Assembly: GCA_022764505.1 (NCBI GenBank)
Contig: JALEQJ010000041.1
Coordinates: forward strand, 1 to 45,173
From: Phocaeicola sp.
GTDB lineage: Bacteria; Bacteroidota; Bacteroidia; Bacteroidales; Bacteroidaceae
Direction: 5' to 3'
Length of the DNA stretch: 45,173 nucleotides
Under the pieces are notes generated by a model. That model was not told the origin of the DNA. It did no database searches and was given only the letters and a program-made list of their open reading frames with translations. Below, in pieces: positions 8,062 through 14,730 of the stretch (its first letter is position 1; each line of letters begins with the position of its first letter). The position numbers and the translations under genes are program-made.

Positions 8062-9423
8062 TTAGTTGGCAGTAATGACTTGTCCTTCTCCTTTATATAC
8101 TTTCAGCTCGTCTTCCAATTCTACTTCCAATACGGTAATGTATTCATCGAGCAATCTTTCTGGTATATCAAAATAAATAATGCCGGGTACTTCGCTCCAC
8201 GAAAGTTTGTTGTAAAGTTTGAAAGGTATTTCTTCTCCACTGCCTACTTCTCGTATGGATTTCACGTTATTGATGATAGCCTTGAGTTGAACCTTTCCTA
8301 TAGGCTTGTAGGGGAGATATAAGTAAAGAGTTTTTTTGTCCGGACTTACTGTAGTATAGCCTGTGAAGTAGTCTCCGGGAACACCTGCACGTGTTTTGTA
8401 AACGGCTTTTTCATATTTCTTTATCCATTTCCCGAAGGCTTTGAGTACTTCTACATTTTCCGGAAGTAAACTACCATCGGCTTTGGGAGTAATATCCAAT
8501 AATAAGTTACCTCCCTTGCTCAAACAATCTACAAACATAGTAAGTAGCATTTGAGGTGTTTTGAAATTTTGGTCTTGTTTTCTATAGCCCCAAGAGTTAT
8601 TGATGGTATAGCAGAGTTCCCAATAACGAGCAGACGGACGTGAGCAGGGAACTCCAATTTCCGGAGTAGCGTAATCTCCATATCCTTGTATGCGAGAGTT
8701 TACTACTACATTGGGGTTGGTGCTTCTCAATAGGTTAATCACTCCCGTAGAGTTCCATGTAGCAGCATCTTGTTCCCAGTCTCCATCAAACCAAATAAGG
8801 TCAGGTTTCCAGAGGGTATTTACCTCTGTGAGTTGTCCCATATTGAATTTGCAGAAGCGTTCCCATCTTGCAGGGTCATCTTTTATCTTATAGCGAGTAA
8901 TATCTTTCGTATGATTAGGGTAGTCTTTATGAGACCAGTCTATCAAAGAGTAGTAAGCTCCGAATTTTAGTCCTTGCTTGCGTACCTCTTCTACAAATGG
9001 AGTGATGAGATCACGCTTGGCAGGAGAACCATCTTTGCTATTCAGCTTACTGTACTTAGTATCCCAAAGCGCAAATCCATCATGGTGTTTGGTAGTAAGA
9101 ACAGTGTAACGTGCGCCACTTTCTTTGATAAGGGAGACCCACGCCTTGGGGTCGTACTGAGCTGCCGTAAACTGTTGGGCTTGTTTCATATAGTTCTCGT
9201 AAGAAATACGTCCATTGAAGAAAGACCAGCTCTCGGAGACATCACCTACAGAGTAAATTCCCCAATGAATGAAAATACCTAATTTAGCTTCATCAAACCA
9301 CGACATACGTTTATGATACGTACTGTCTGTCTGTGCAGTACTTGTTTGTCCCCAAGCAGGAAGAATGCTTATTCCACAACTCAATAAGGCTATTGCTCCC
9401 CATTTCCTAAAGTAATTTTTCAT
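8062..9423 (-). CDS. Alpha-L-fucosidase, GH29
   Basis: 453 aa, exported (signal peptide MKNYFRKWGAIALLSCGISILPAWG). GH29 enzymes release alpha-L-fucose with retention. Visible landmarks: WFDEAKLGIFIHWGIYSV (42-59), the active-site TTKHHDGFALWD (110-121), GLKFGAYYSLIDW, and LIWFDGDWE with Asp213 as the expected nucleophile. A beta-sandwich C-terminal domain follows (about 350-453). First gene of an operon with a CBM9-like protein and a GH10-like protein. The substrate linkage cannot be decided. Mucin or milk glycans are plausible for a host-associated Bacteroidales. No SusCD pair is present in the window. Confidence 0.95.
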   Translation of the reverse strand: MKNYFRKWGAIALLSCGISILPAWGQTSTAQTDSTYHKRMSWFDEAKLGIFIHWGIYSVGDVSESWSFFNGRISYENYMKQAQQFTAAQYDPKAWVSLIKESGARYTVLTTKHHDGFALWDTKYSKLNSKDGSPAKRDLITPFVEEVRKQGLKFGAYYSLIDWSHKDYPNHTKDITRYKIKDDPARWERFCKFNMGQLTEVNTLWKPDLIWFDGDWEQDAATWNSTGVINLLRSTNPNVVVNSRIQGYGDYATPEIGVPCSRPSARYWELCYTINNSWGYRKQDQNFKTPQMLLTMFVDCLSKGGNLLLDITPKADGSLLPENVEVLKAFGKWIKKYEKAVYKTRAGVPGDYFTGYTTVSPDKKTLYLYLPYKPIGKVQLKAIINNVKSIREVGSGEEIPFKLYNKLSWSEVPGIIYFDIPERLLDEYITVLEVELEDELKVYKGEGQVITAN

Positions 9424-9451
9424 GTTTTATGCCTTTTACAGATTACACAGA

Positions 9452-9459
9452 CAAATATA
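9452..9459 (-). promoter_or_regulatory. -7 element for the fucosidase operon
   Basis: TATATTTG on the minus strand, 28 nt before the fucosidase ATG, matches TAnnTTTG. No -33 TTG at 19-21 nt; the nearest is at 16 nt. Confidence 0.45.
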
Positions 9460-9547
9460 AGGTAAATCTTCTCTCCAACCTATTTCCTTACTTGTCGCTT
9501 GCCATTATTGGGAATCTTGTTAAGGTGTGTAGCAAACAAAATAGCTC

Positions 9548-9582
9548 TTTTTACAGGGTTCTGAAAAATATTTCTGTAAAAA
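9548..9582. repeat. Inverted repeat upstream of the SRP RNA promoter
   Basis: TTTTTACAG (9548-9556) and CTGTAAAAA (9574-9582) are a perfect 9-bp inverted repeat with a 17-nt loop, 13 nt upstream of the -33 element. It could be an operator or a weak hairpin; no T-run follows. Confidence 0.4.
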
Positions 9583-9595
9583 ATAGGGAGAAGTA

Positions 9596-9625
9596 TTGTT
9601 TATATCAGAAATATGTCTACCTTTG
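9596..9625 (+). promoter_or_regulatory. Promoter of the SRP RNA - tRNA-Thr transcript
   Basis: -33 TTG (9596-9598), 19-nt spacer, -7 TACCTTTG (9618-9625), an excellent match to the Bacteroidota consensus. Transcription would start near 9630, about 35-40 nt before the SRP RNA. Confidence 0.8.
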
Positions 9626-9664
9626 CAGTCGTGTTTAGAAAACGCCTATGGCTTTTCTTATTGA

Positions 9665-9768
9665 AATACGGGTAAGTCCCATACGACCAGCTCCCTTCAA
9701 ATCCTCCAGGGCTTGATCGCAGCAAAGGTAGTTGGTTGTAGCGGTGCGATATGGTAAGCTTGCCCACC
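9665..9768 (+). ncRNA. ffs: Signal recognition particle RNA, small bacterial type (4.5S)
   Basis: About 100 nt, the size of small bacterial SRP RNA. The ends pair: GGGTAAG (9670-9676) with CTTGCCC (9759-9765), then CCATA with TATGG, then CGACC with GGTTG. At the tip is the domain IV core that binds Ffh: 5' CAGG (9707-9710) and 3' AGCA (9721-9724) around a short apical stem GC/GC. The downstream strand AAAGGTAGTTGGTTGTAGCGG resembles the usual 3' side. The apical loop here is TTGATC rather than the common GGAA tetraloop. It pairs Ffh in co-translational membrane targeting. The exact ends are estimated from the pairing. Confidence 0.82.
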
Positions 9769-9769
9769 T

Positions 9770-9843
9770 GCCTCTTTAGCTCAGTTGGCCAGAGCACGTG
9801 ATTTGTAATCTCGGGGTCGTTGGTTCGAATCCGACAAGAGGCT
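9770..9843 (+). tRNA. tRNA-Thr (anticodon TGT)
   Basis: All arms can be drawn: acceptor GCCTCTT/AAGAGGC (9770-9776, 9836-9842), D stem GCTC/GAGC, anticodon loop TTTGTAA with TGT at 9804-9806, T arm GTTGG TTCGAAT CCGAC, discriminator T. The anticodon stem CGTGA/TCTCG has a central T-T mismatch (9799 and 9811). CCA is not encoded. It reads ACA codons and, depending on modification, other threonine codons. It begins 4 nt after the SRP RNA terminal stem. Confidence 0.95.
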
Positions 9844-9848
9844 CTCAG

Positions 9849-9883
9849 AACTCTCGTAATTTCAGTATTGCGAGAGTTTTTTT
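9849..9883 (+). terminator. Intrinsic terminator of the SRP RNA - tRNA transcript
   Basis: A 12-bp stem (9849-9860 with 9867-9878, AACTCTCG/CGAGAGTT at the base) with a 6-nt loop, followed by a T-run. Confidence 0.88.
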
Positions 9884-9919
9884 ATATTTGTACTATTTCT
9901 TCAACTGTATAAAAGACCT

Positions 9920-10684
9920 ATGCTTACTTATATATCTTGCGCCAAGACTATGATAGAGAAGGCGAGTTTTGCAGAAGTATCCACTACACTACCTGTTTTT
10001 CAAGCACAAGCAGAAGCTCATGCTATGGAGCTGGCAGGAATAAATAGAGAAACTTTGGGAGCAATGCTCCGTGTAAATGAGAAGATAGCGGCAGAAAATG
10101 CTTTAAGATATGGAGCTTTCTTTACCGAAACTCCTCCTGCACTACCGGCTCTCTTTTCCTATACAGGAATGGTTTTTAAGCGTATCAATGCCAAAGACTT
10201 CTCTATAGAAGAGCTTCTCTATGCACAAGAGCATTTGTTCATTACTTCATTTCTGTATGGACTGTTGCGACCATTGGATCTCATCAAGACTTATCGCTTG
10301 GAAGGCGATGTTCGTTTGGAACAGCATAATGGAAAGACTATGTTTCAGTATTGGCAAGATGTGCTTACTGATTTTTTCATTGCAGAAATAAAGAAGAAGG
10401 GAGGAGTTCTGATCAATTTAGCCAGTGCGGAGATGAAACATTTATTTGATTGGAATAGAGTACAACGTGAAGTGCGTGTTATCACTCCGGAATTTATCAC
10501 TTATAAGAATGGAAAAGCCGCAACTATAGTTGTTTATGCCAAAATGTGCAGAGGAGAAATGACAAGATATATCTTGAAGAATAGGATAGAAACCGTAGAA
10601 GAACTTAGGAATTTCTCTTGGGAAGGCTTTACTTACAATGTGGATAGTGCTACAGATGCACCTATCTTTGAATTGTATACGTGA
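9920..10684 (+). CDS. yaaA: Peroxide stress protein YaaA (DUF328)
   Basis: 254 aa, full family length. The family reduces intracellular free iron during hydrogen peroxide stress in E. coli and binds DNA; the biochemical mechanism is not settled. Motifs: SCAKTM at the N-terminus, PALFSYTGMVFKRI, FITSFLYGLLRPLDLIKTYRLEG (about 108-131), INLASAEM (about 167), AKMCRGEMTRYI and FSWEGFTY near the C-terminus. It is monocistronic: TATATTTG (9883-9890) in the upstream gap could serve as a -7 element, and a bidirectional terminator follows. Confidence 0.95.
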   Translation: MLTYISCAKTMIEKASFAEVSTTLPVFQAQAEAHAMELAGINRETLGAMLRVNEKIAAENALRYGAFFTETPPALPALFSYTGMVFKRINAKDFSIEELLYAQEHLFITSFLYGLLRPLDLIKTYRLEGDVRLEQHNGKTMFQYWQDVLTDFFIAEIKKKGGVLINLASAEMKHLFDWNRVQREVRVITPEFITYKNGKAATIVVYAKMCRGEMTRYILKNRIETVEELRNFSWEGFTYNVDSATDAPIFELYT

Positions 10685-10692
10685 GGTCTGAT

Positions 10693-10728
10693 AAAAAAAG
10701 GAATAGACAAAAGTCTATTCCTTTTTTT
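10693..10728. terminator. Bidirectional terminator between yaaA and the Nudix gene
   Basis: A perfect 16-bp stem (AAAAAAAGGAATAGAC and its complement) with loop AAAA. A/T runs on both sides give T-runs in both directions. The Nudix stop codon lies inside the right arm. Confidence 0.9.
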
Positions 10729-11257
10729 GTGCCTCTGCAATGAAACGTGTGATGGCTTTACGAATAGATGTAAGTCCAAAACGTGCTGGTTCTAATTCAT
10801 TGATAGGAATCCAATAGATGGCTTCTACATCATCTTGTGCTTGTACCGTGAGTTCAGAGGGAACAGTGCATTTGTAGAATGCGTCCAATGTATGCACTTC
10901 AAATCCTGCGTAAGGATAGACATTAGGAAGAGAAAAAAGATAAGTACATTCTTCTATGACTATGCCTGTTTCTTCGTGAATTTCTCTCTTTATGCCCTCT
11001 TCTCCTGTTTCGTTTATGCCTATAAATCCACCGGGTAAGTCCAATGTTCCTTTAGCCGGTTCTTTGGCACGTTTGCAAACCATAAGTTCTCCTTTATTGT
11101 TTACGATGAAAGCGGCACCGGAAGCACTGATATTGAAATAATACACAAAATGGCAGTCCAGGCAGTGCTTTGCCATATCATCTTTTTCCACGAAGTGAGC
11201 AGATCCACAGCGAGGGCAAAACTGAAATATATGGAGAGGGTGCGTTTTTTTTCCCAT
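10715..11257 (-). CDS. Nudix hydrolase with N-terminal zinc ribbon
   Basis: 180 aa from ATG 11257, which is 8 nt after the fmt stop; an ATG at 11302 would overlap fmt and adds no domain. A zinc ribbon (CPRCGS ... CLDCHF) is followed by the Nudix box GGFIGINETGEEG..REIHEETG (G-x5-E-x7-REUXEEXGU, about residues 73-95). This arrangement resembles the NudC-like or ADP-ribose pyrophosphatase-like group without the long NudC N-terminal domain. It hydrolyses a nucleoside diphosphate linked to another moiety; the substrate is unknown. Last gene of the sua5-clc-fmt operon. Confidence 0.88.
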   Translation of the reverse strand: MGKKTHPLHIFQFCPRCGSAHFVEKDDMAKHCLDCHFVYYFNISASGAAFIVNNKGELMVCKRAKEPAKGTLDLPGGFIGINETGEEGIKREIHEETGIVIEECTYLFSLPNVYPYAGFEVHTLDAFYKCTVPSELTVQAQDDVEAIYWIPINELEPARFGLTSIRKAITRFIAEAQKKE

Positions 11258-11264
11258 CTTGATG

Positions 11265-12236
11265 CTATTTAATGATGATGCCTTCTTCACTGCGGAAGCC
11301 ACAAAGGAAATCGGCTATGTTCATACGTTTCTTCCCTGCCAATTGCAATGAAAGAATATTGAGAAAACCATCTGTACAAGCTATTCGCAGGAATTTTTTT
11401 CCGTCTGTTTCTATCATTCCGGGAGCTAAAGTATGTGGAGTTTCTATTTTCTCTGCTTCGTAAATCTTCAGTGTGATAGGAATTTCTCCAGGTAAACAGA
11501 GTGTAGTCCAAGCCGCAGGGTAAGGAGAAAGTCCACGAACGAAATTGTATACCTGCTTTGTGCTTTGCTTCCACTGTATTCTACAGGTTTCTTTGAATAT
11601 CTTAGGAGCCGGTTTTAAGGGTTCTTCTGTGGAAACAGCTTCTTGTGGTATAGCTTTGACCTTATCTTGTAACAGTGCATCTACTGTTTTTGTTACCAGT
11701 TCTGCACCTAAGTACATAAGTTTATCATGTACAATACCAACATTGTCTGTATCTTCTATAGGGATAGCTACTCTATCTATGATAGCTCCCGTATCTATTT
11801 CGTGCTGTAAGAAGAAAGTTGTGATACCTGTTTCTTTCTCTCCATTGATGATAGCCCAGTTGATAGGCGCTGCTCCTCTGTATTGGGGGAGTAGGGAAGC
11901 GTGCAAATTGAATGTACCTAATCGTGGCATTGCCCAAACAATTTCTGGTAGCATACGGAACGCTACTACGATTTGCAGATCTGCTTCCAAAGCTCTCAGC
12001 TCAGCAACAAATTTTTCGTCTTTCAGATTCTCTGGCTGTAGTACCTTTAGACCCTGTGCTTCTGCATATCTTTTAACGGGGCTGGGCTGTAGTTGGCTAC
12101 CATGCCTACCTATGGGTTTATCCGGCATTGTGATGATACCTACTATATTATATCCTCCTTCTACGAGTTTCCGAAGACTTTCTACAGCGAAATCGGGTGT
12201 ACCCATGTACACTATTCTGAGGTCTTTCTTATCCAT
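11265..12236 (-). CDS. fmt: Methionyl-tRNA formyltransferase
   Basis: 323 aa, typical length. It transfers a formyl group from 10-formyl-THF to initiator Met-tRNA in the cytoplasm. The N-terminal Rossmann-type domain starts RIVYMGTPDFAVESL. The catalytic Asn-His pair lies in FNLHASLLPQYRGAAPINWA (about 108-127) with the catalytic Asp in HEIDTGAII. The C-terminal OB-fold-like domain (about 205-323) begins after KIFKETCRIQW. It sits 11 nt downstream of the chloride channel gene in the same operon. Confidence 0.97.
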   Translation of the reverse strand: MDKKDLRIVYMGTPDFAVESLRKLVEGGYNIVGIITMPDKPIGRHGSQLQPSPVKRYAEAQGLKVLQPENLKDEKFVAELRALEADLQIVVAFRMLPEIVWAMPRLGTFNLHASLLPQYRGAAPINWAIINGEKETGITTFFLQHEIDTGAIIDRVAIPIEDTDNVGIVHDKLMYLGAELVTKTVDALLQDKVKAIPQEAVSTEEPLKPAPKIFKETCRIQWKQSTKQVYNFVRGLSPYPAAWTTLCLPGEIPITLKIYEAEKIETPHTLAPGMIETDGKKFLRIACTDGFLNILSLQLAGKKRMNIADFLCGFRSEEGIIIK

Positions 12237-12247
12237 AAATTCTTGTA

Positions 12248-14044
12248 TTATTCAGCAGAAAAGTCTACCAAGACTTGTCTGTAGGTATTGAGCATTTTAG
12301 ATTTGGAAATGAATCCTTTGTATTTATTGTCGGGATCTACTACAGGTAAGTTCCAAGCACCGGTATCGTCAAATTTTTGCATAATGACTTCTACACTGTC
12401 TGTAGTAAATATGCGTGCTTTGGGAGCTGTCATAAATCTCTCCACATAGAATCTATGATAGAGCTCATAGCGGAACATTATGTTTCTGATGTCGTCCAAA
12501 ACGACTACTCCCACTAATTCTTCGTGATTGTTTAGTACTGGAAATAAATTACGCTTGGATTTGGCTATAGTATTGACCATTCCTCCTAAATCCATTTGAG
12601 GGTGTACAGATAGGAAATCTGTTTCTATGATGTCTTCTATATTCATAAGACAGAGTACTGACTTGTCTTTGTGATGAGTAACCAACTCTCCTCGTTTGGC
12701 GAGGCGCATAGCATAGATACTATGCGGTTCAAACATCATAATGGTAAGGTAGGCAGAAGTGGAAACAATGAGTAAAGGGAGAAATAAGCCATAGCCACCT
12801 GTCAGCTCAGCTATGAGGAAAACACCTGTAAGCGGGGCATGCATAACGGCACTCATTAGACCTGCCATTCCCATAAGCGCAAAGTTCTTATGAGGAAGAT
12901 AGGTATTTCCTATTTGAAAGTAATTGCTCAAAAAAGCAAAAATAAAACCAACGATACTGCCAAGGAACAATGTAGGGGCAAAAGTACCTCCGCAACCTCC
13001 ACCTCCATTGGTAGCACTGGTGGCAAAAGACTTAAAAAGCACGACAAGTGCAAGATATAATACCAGCCAAGATGCATTGCCATAAAAGAAAGAACCGTCC
13101 ATCACAGTTTCCCACTCTGCTTGTGAGCTACCGTTGATGAGAATATGTATGGTGTCATAACCTTCTCCATACAGTGAGGGAAATAAGAAAATAAGTAAGC
13201 TCAGTACAGTTCCACCTATCAGAAACTTCACGTAAGGATTGGTATATTTTCTGAATATCTCCTCGAACCAGTTCATACTATAAATAAAATAGAGCGCTAT
13301 CAGCCCACACACGATACCCAATAGTATAGTATAAGGAATGCGCTCCAATAAGAAAGGCTCGTCCATATTGAAAGCAAACATAGCTTCTGAACCGGATAAT
13401 AAATAGGCTACAGAAGCAGCTGTTACGCTACTGATGAGTAAGGGAAGGAGTGAAGCCATCGTTAAGTCAATCATAATAACTTCTATGGTAAACACTAATC
13501 CCGCAATAGGAGCCTTAAAGATGCCTGCCACTGCACCTGCAGCACCACAACCTACCAATAGCATAAGTGTACGATGGTCTAAGCGAAAAAGGCTACCCAA
13601 ATTGGAACCAATAGCAGAACCGGTAAGTACGATAGGAGCTTCTGCTCCTACAGACCCCCCAAATCCGATGGTAATGGAAGAAGCCAATATAGAAGACCAA
13701 ATATTGTGTCTTTTTATTCTACTCTGTCTGCGAGAAATGGCATATAAAATTTTTGTGATACCATGACCAATGTCATCTCTAACAATATGGCGCACTACAA
13801 ATCCGGTAATGAGAATACCCAAAGCCGGATATACCAAATAGAGCCAGTTGGCACCTGTTACGTCAAATCCTTGTGTAAGCAGTTCTTTGATGTATTCTAC
13901 CAAGTGTTTGAGAGTATAACCTGCCAATGCTGTAAATACTCCGATAAGGAAGCTAAGGATAAGCAGGAATTGCCTGTCTGTAAGGTAGCGTTCTCGCCAC
14001 TTGAAGAAGCGTTGTAAAAGGTCTATACGTTGTAGATTATCCAT
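12248..14044 (-). CDS. CLC-family chloride channel/transporter with CBS pair
   Basis: 598 aa. A polytopic CLC core (about residues 20-445) contains the filter motifs in GGSVGAEAPIVLTG (with the Glu at the gating position) and GGGGCGGTFAPTLFLG (GxFxP-like). The C-terminal ~130 residues form two CBS domains (MNIEDIIETDFLSVHP... and MTAPKARIFTTDSVEVIMQKFDDTGAWNLPVVD), which in relatives bind adenine nucleotides and regulate gating. Whether it is a Cl-/H+ exchanger or channel needs the proton-glutamate position checked by alignment. It starts 3 nt after the Sua5 stop, so it is translationally linked to a tRNA-modification gene. Confidence 0.94.
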   Translation of the reverse strand: MDNLQRIDLLQRFFKWRERYLTDRQFLLILSFLIGVFTALAGYTLKHLVEYIKELLTQGFDVTGANWLYLVYPALGILITGFVVRHIVRDDIGHGITKILYAISRRQSRIKRHNIWSSILASSITIGFGGSVGAEAPIVLTGSAIGSNLGSLFRLDHRTLMLLVGCGAAGAVAGIFKAPIAGLVFTIEVIMIDLTMASLLPLLISSVTAASVAYLLSGSEAMFAFNMDEPFLLERIPYTILLGIVCGLIALYFIYSMNWFEEIFRKYTNPYVKFLIGGTVLSLLIFLFPSLYGEGYDTIHILINGSSQAEWETVMDGSFFYGNASWLVLYLALVVLFKSFATSATNGGGGCGGTFAPTLFLGSIVGFIFAFLSNYFQIGNTYLPHKNFALMGMAGLMSAVMHAPLTGVFLIAELTGGYGLFLPLLIVSTSAYLTIMMFEPHSIYAMRLAKRGELVTHHKDKSVLCLMNIEDIIETDFLSVHPQMDLGGMVNTIAKSKRNLFPVLNNHEELVGVVVLDDIRNIMFRYELYHRFYVERFMTAPKARIFTTDSVEVIMQKFDDTGAWNLPVVDPDNKYKGFISKSKMLNTYRQVLVDFSAE

Positions 14045-14047
14045 AGT

Positions 14048-14620
14048 TTATTCCCTAATGATTTTTACTTCTCCTCCAATGCCCAGCTTGATGATACTGG
14101 ACGGTTTTGCTCCTGCTTTTTCGTTTTGTCTATAGTCTACGATATAGTCCACAGCTTCTTTTATTTCGGGACTGATGTCTGCAAAGCAAGTAGGAGAGGG
14201 TGTGCCACTGATATTGGCAGAAGTAGAAACAATGGCTTTGCGAAAACGGAAACAGAGTTCTTTGGAGAATGTTTCTTGGGTAATGCGTATGCCTACACTA
14301 CCATCTTCTGCCAATAAATTGGGAGCTAAGTTTCTGGCTTTATCATAGATAATAGTGAGTGGTTTCGTACTGTAGTCTATCAGATCGTAGGCTACGGCAG
14401 GCACTTCTTGCAGGTAATAGCTCAGTTTTAGGTCGTGATCTACCAATACCAACAAAGCCTTGCTATCCATGCGTTTCTTTATTTCGTACACTCGTTGTAC
14501 TGCTTTTTCATTGGTGGCATCGCAACCTATTCCCCAAATGGTATCTGTAGGATAGAGTATTACACCACCTGTAGCCAATACTTCGCAAGCTCGCTTTACT
14601 TCGTCTTTTATATTTGCCAT
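14048..14620 (-). CDS. L-threonylcarbamoyladenylate synthase (Sua5/YciO/YrdC)
   Basis: 190 aa from ATG 14620; an earlier ATG (14653) falls at the -7 promoter box, so it is not the start. This is the short, TsaC-like form without the extra Sua5 domain. It makes threonylcarbamoyl-AMP from Thr, bicarbonate and ATP for t6A37 of ANN-reading tRNAs. Motifs: GGVILYPTDTIWGIGCDATN (about 18-37), KKRMDSKALLVLV (substrate-binding KRxxxKP-like), and STSANISGTPSPT (about 132-144). First gene of the operon with the CLC protein, fmt and Nudix. Confidence 0.92.
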   Translation of the reverse strand: MANIKDEVKRACEVLATGGVILYPTDTIWGIGCDATNEKAVQRVYEIKKRMDSKALLVLVDHDLKLSYYLQEVPAVAYDLIDYSTKPLTIIYDKARNLAPNLLAEDGSVGIRITQETFSKELCFRFRKAIVSTSANISGTPSPTCFADISPEIKEAVDYIVDYRQNEKAGAKPSSIIKLGIGGEVKIIRE

Positions 14621-14642
14621 GATTCTTTTCTTTTTTCTAAGG

Positions 14643-14674
14643 CAAAAGTACAACGGGAACTACGAGTAAACAAA
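14643..14674 (-). promoter_or_regulatory. Promoter of the sua5-clc-fmt-nudix operon
   Basis: Minus strand: -33 TTTG (14671-14674), 20 nt, -7 TACTTTTG (14643-14650), 22 nt before the ATG at 14620. This promoter decides the start codon, since transcription would begin inside the longer frame. Confidence 0.75.
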
Positions 14675-14709
14675 AAAAGGTGCATCAAAACCATAGCTTG
14701 ATGCACCTT
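14671..14709 (-). terminator. Terminator of the transglutaminase-like gene
   Basis: A 12-bp stem, AAGGTGCATCAA (14677-14688) with 14698-14709 and a 9-nt loop. On the minus strand it is followed by seven T. The T-run overlaps the -33 element of the next operon downstream. Confidence 0.85.
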
Positions 14710-14730
14710 CTTTAGATTGGATTTTGCAGT

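Noticed and set aside
9600-9797. A 65-codon minus-strand reading frame.
   Set aside because: It lies over the SRP RNA and the start of the tRNA; the RNA folds explain the conservation.
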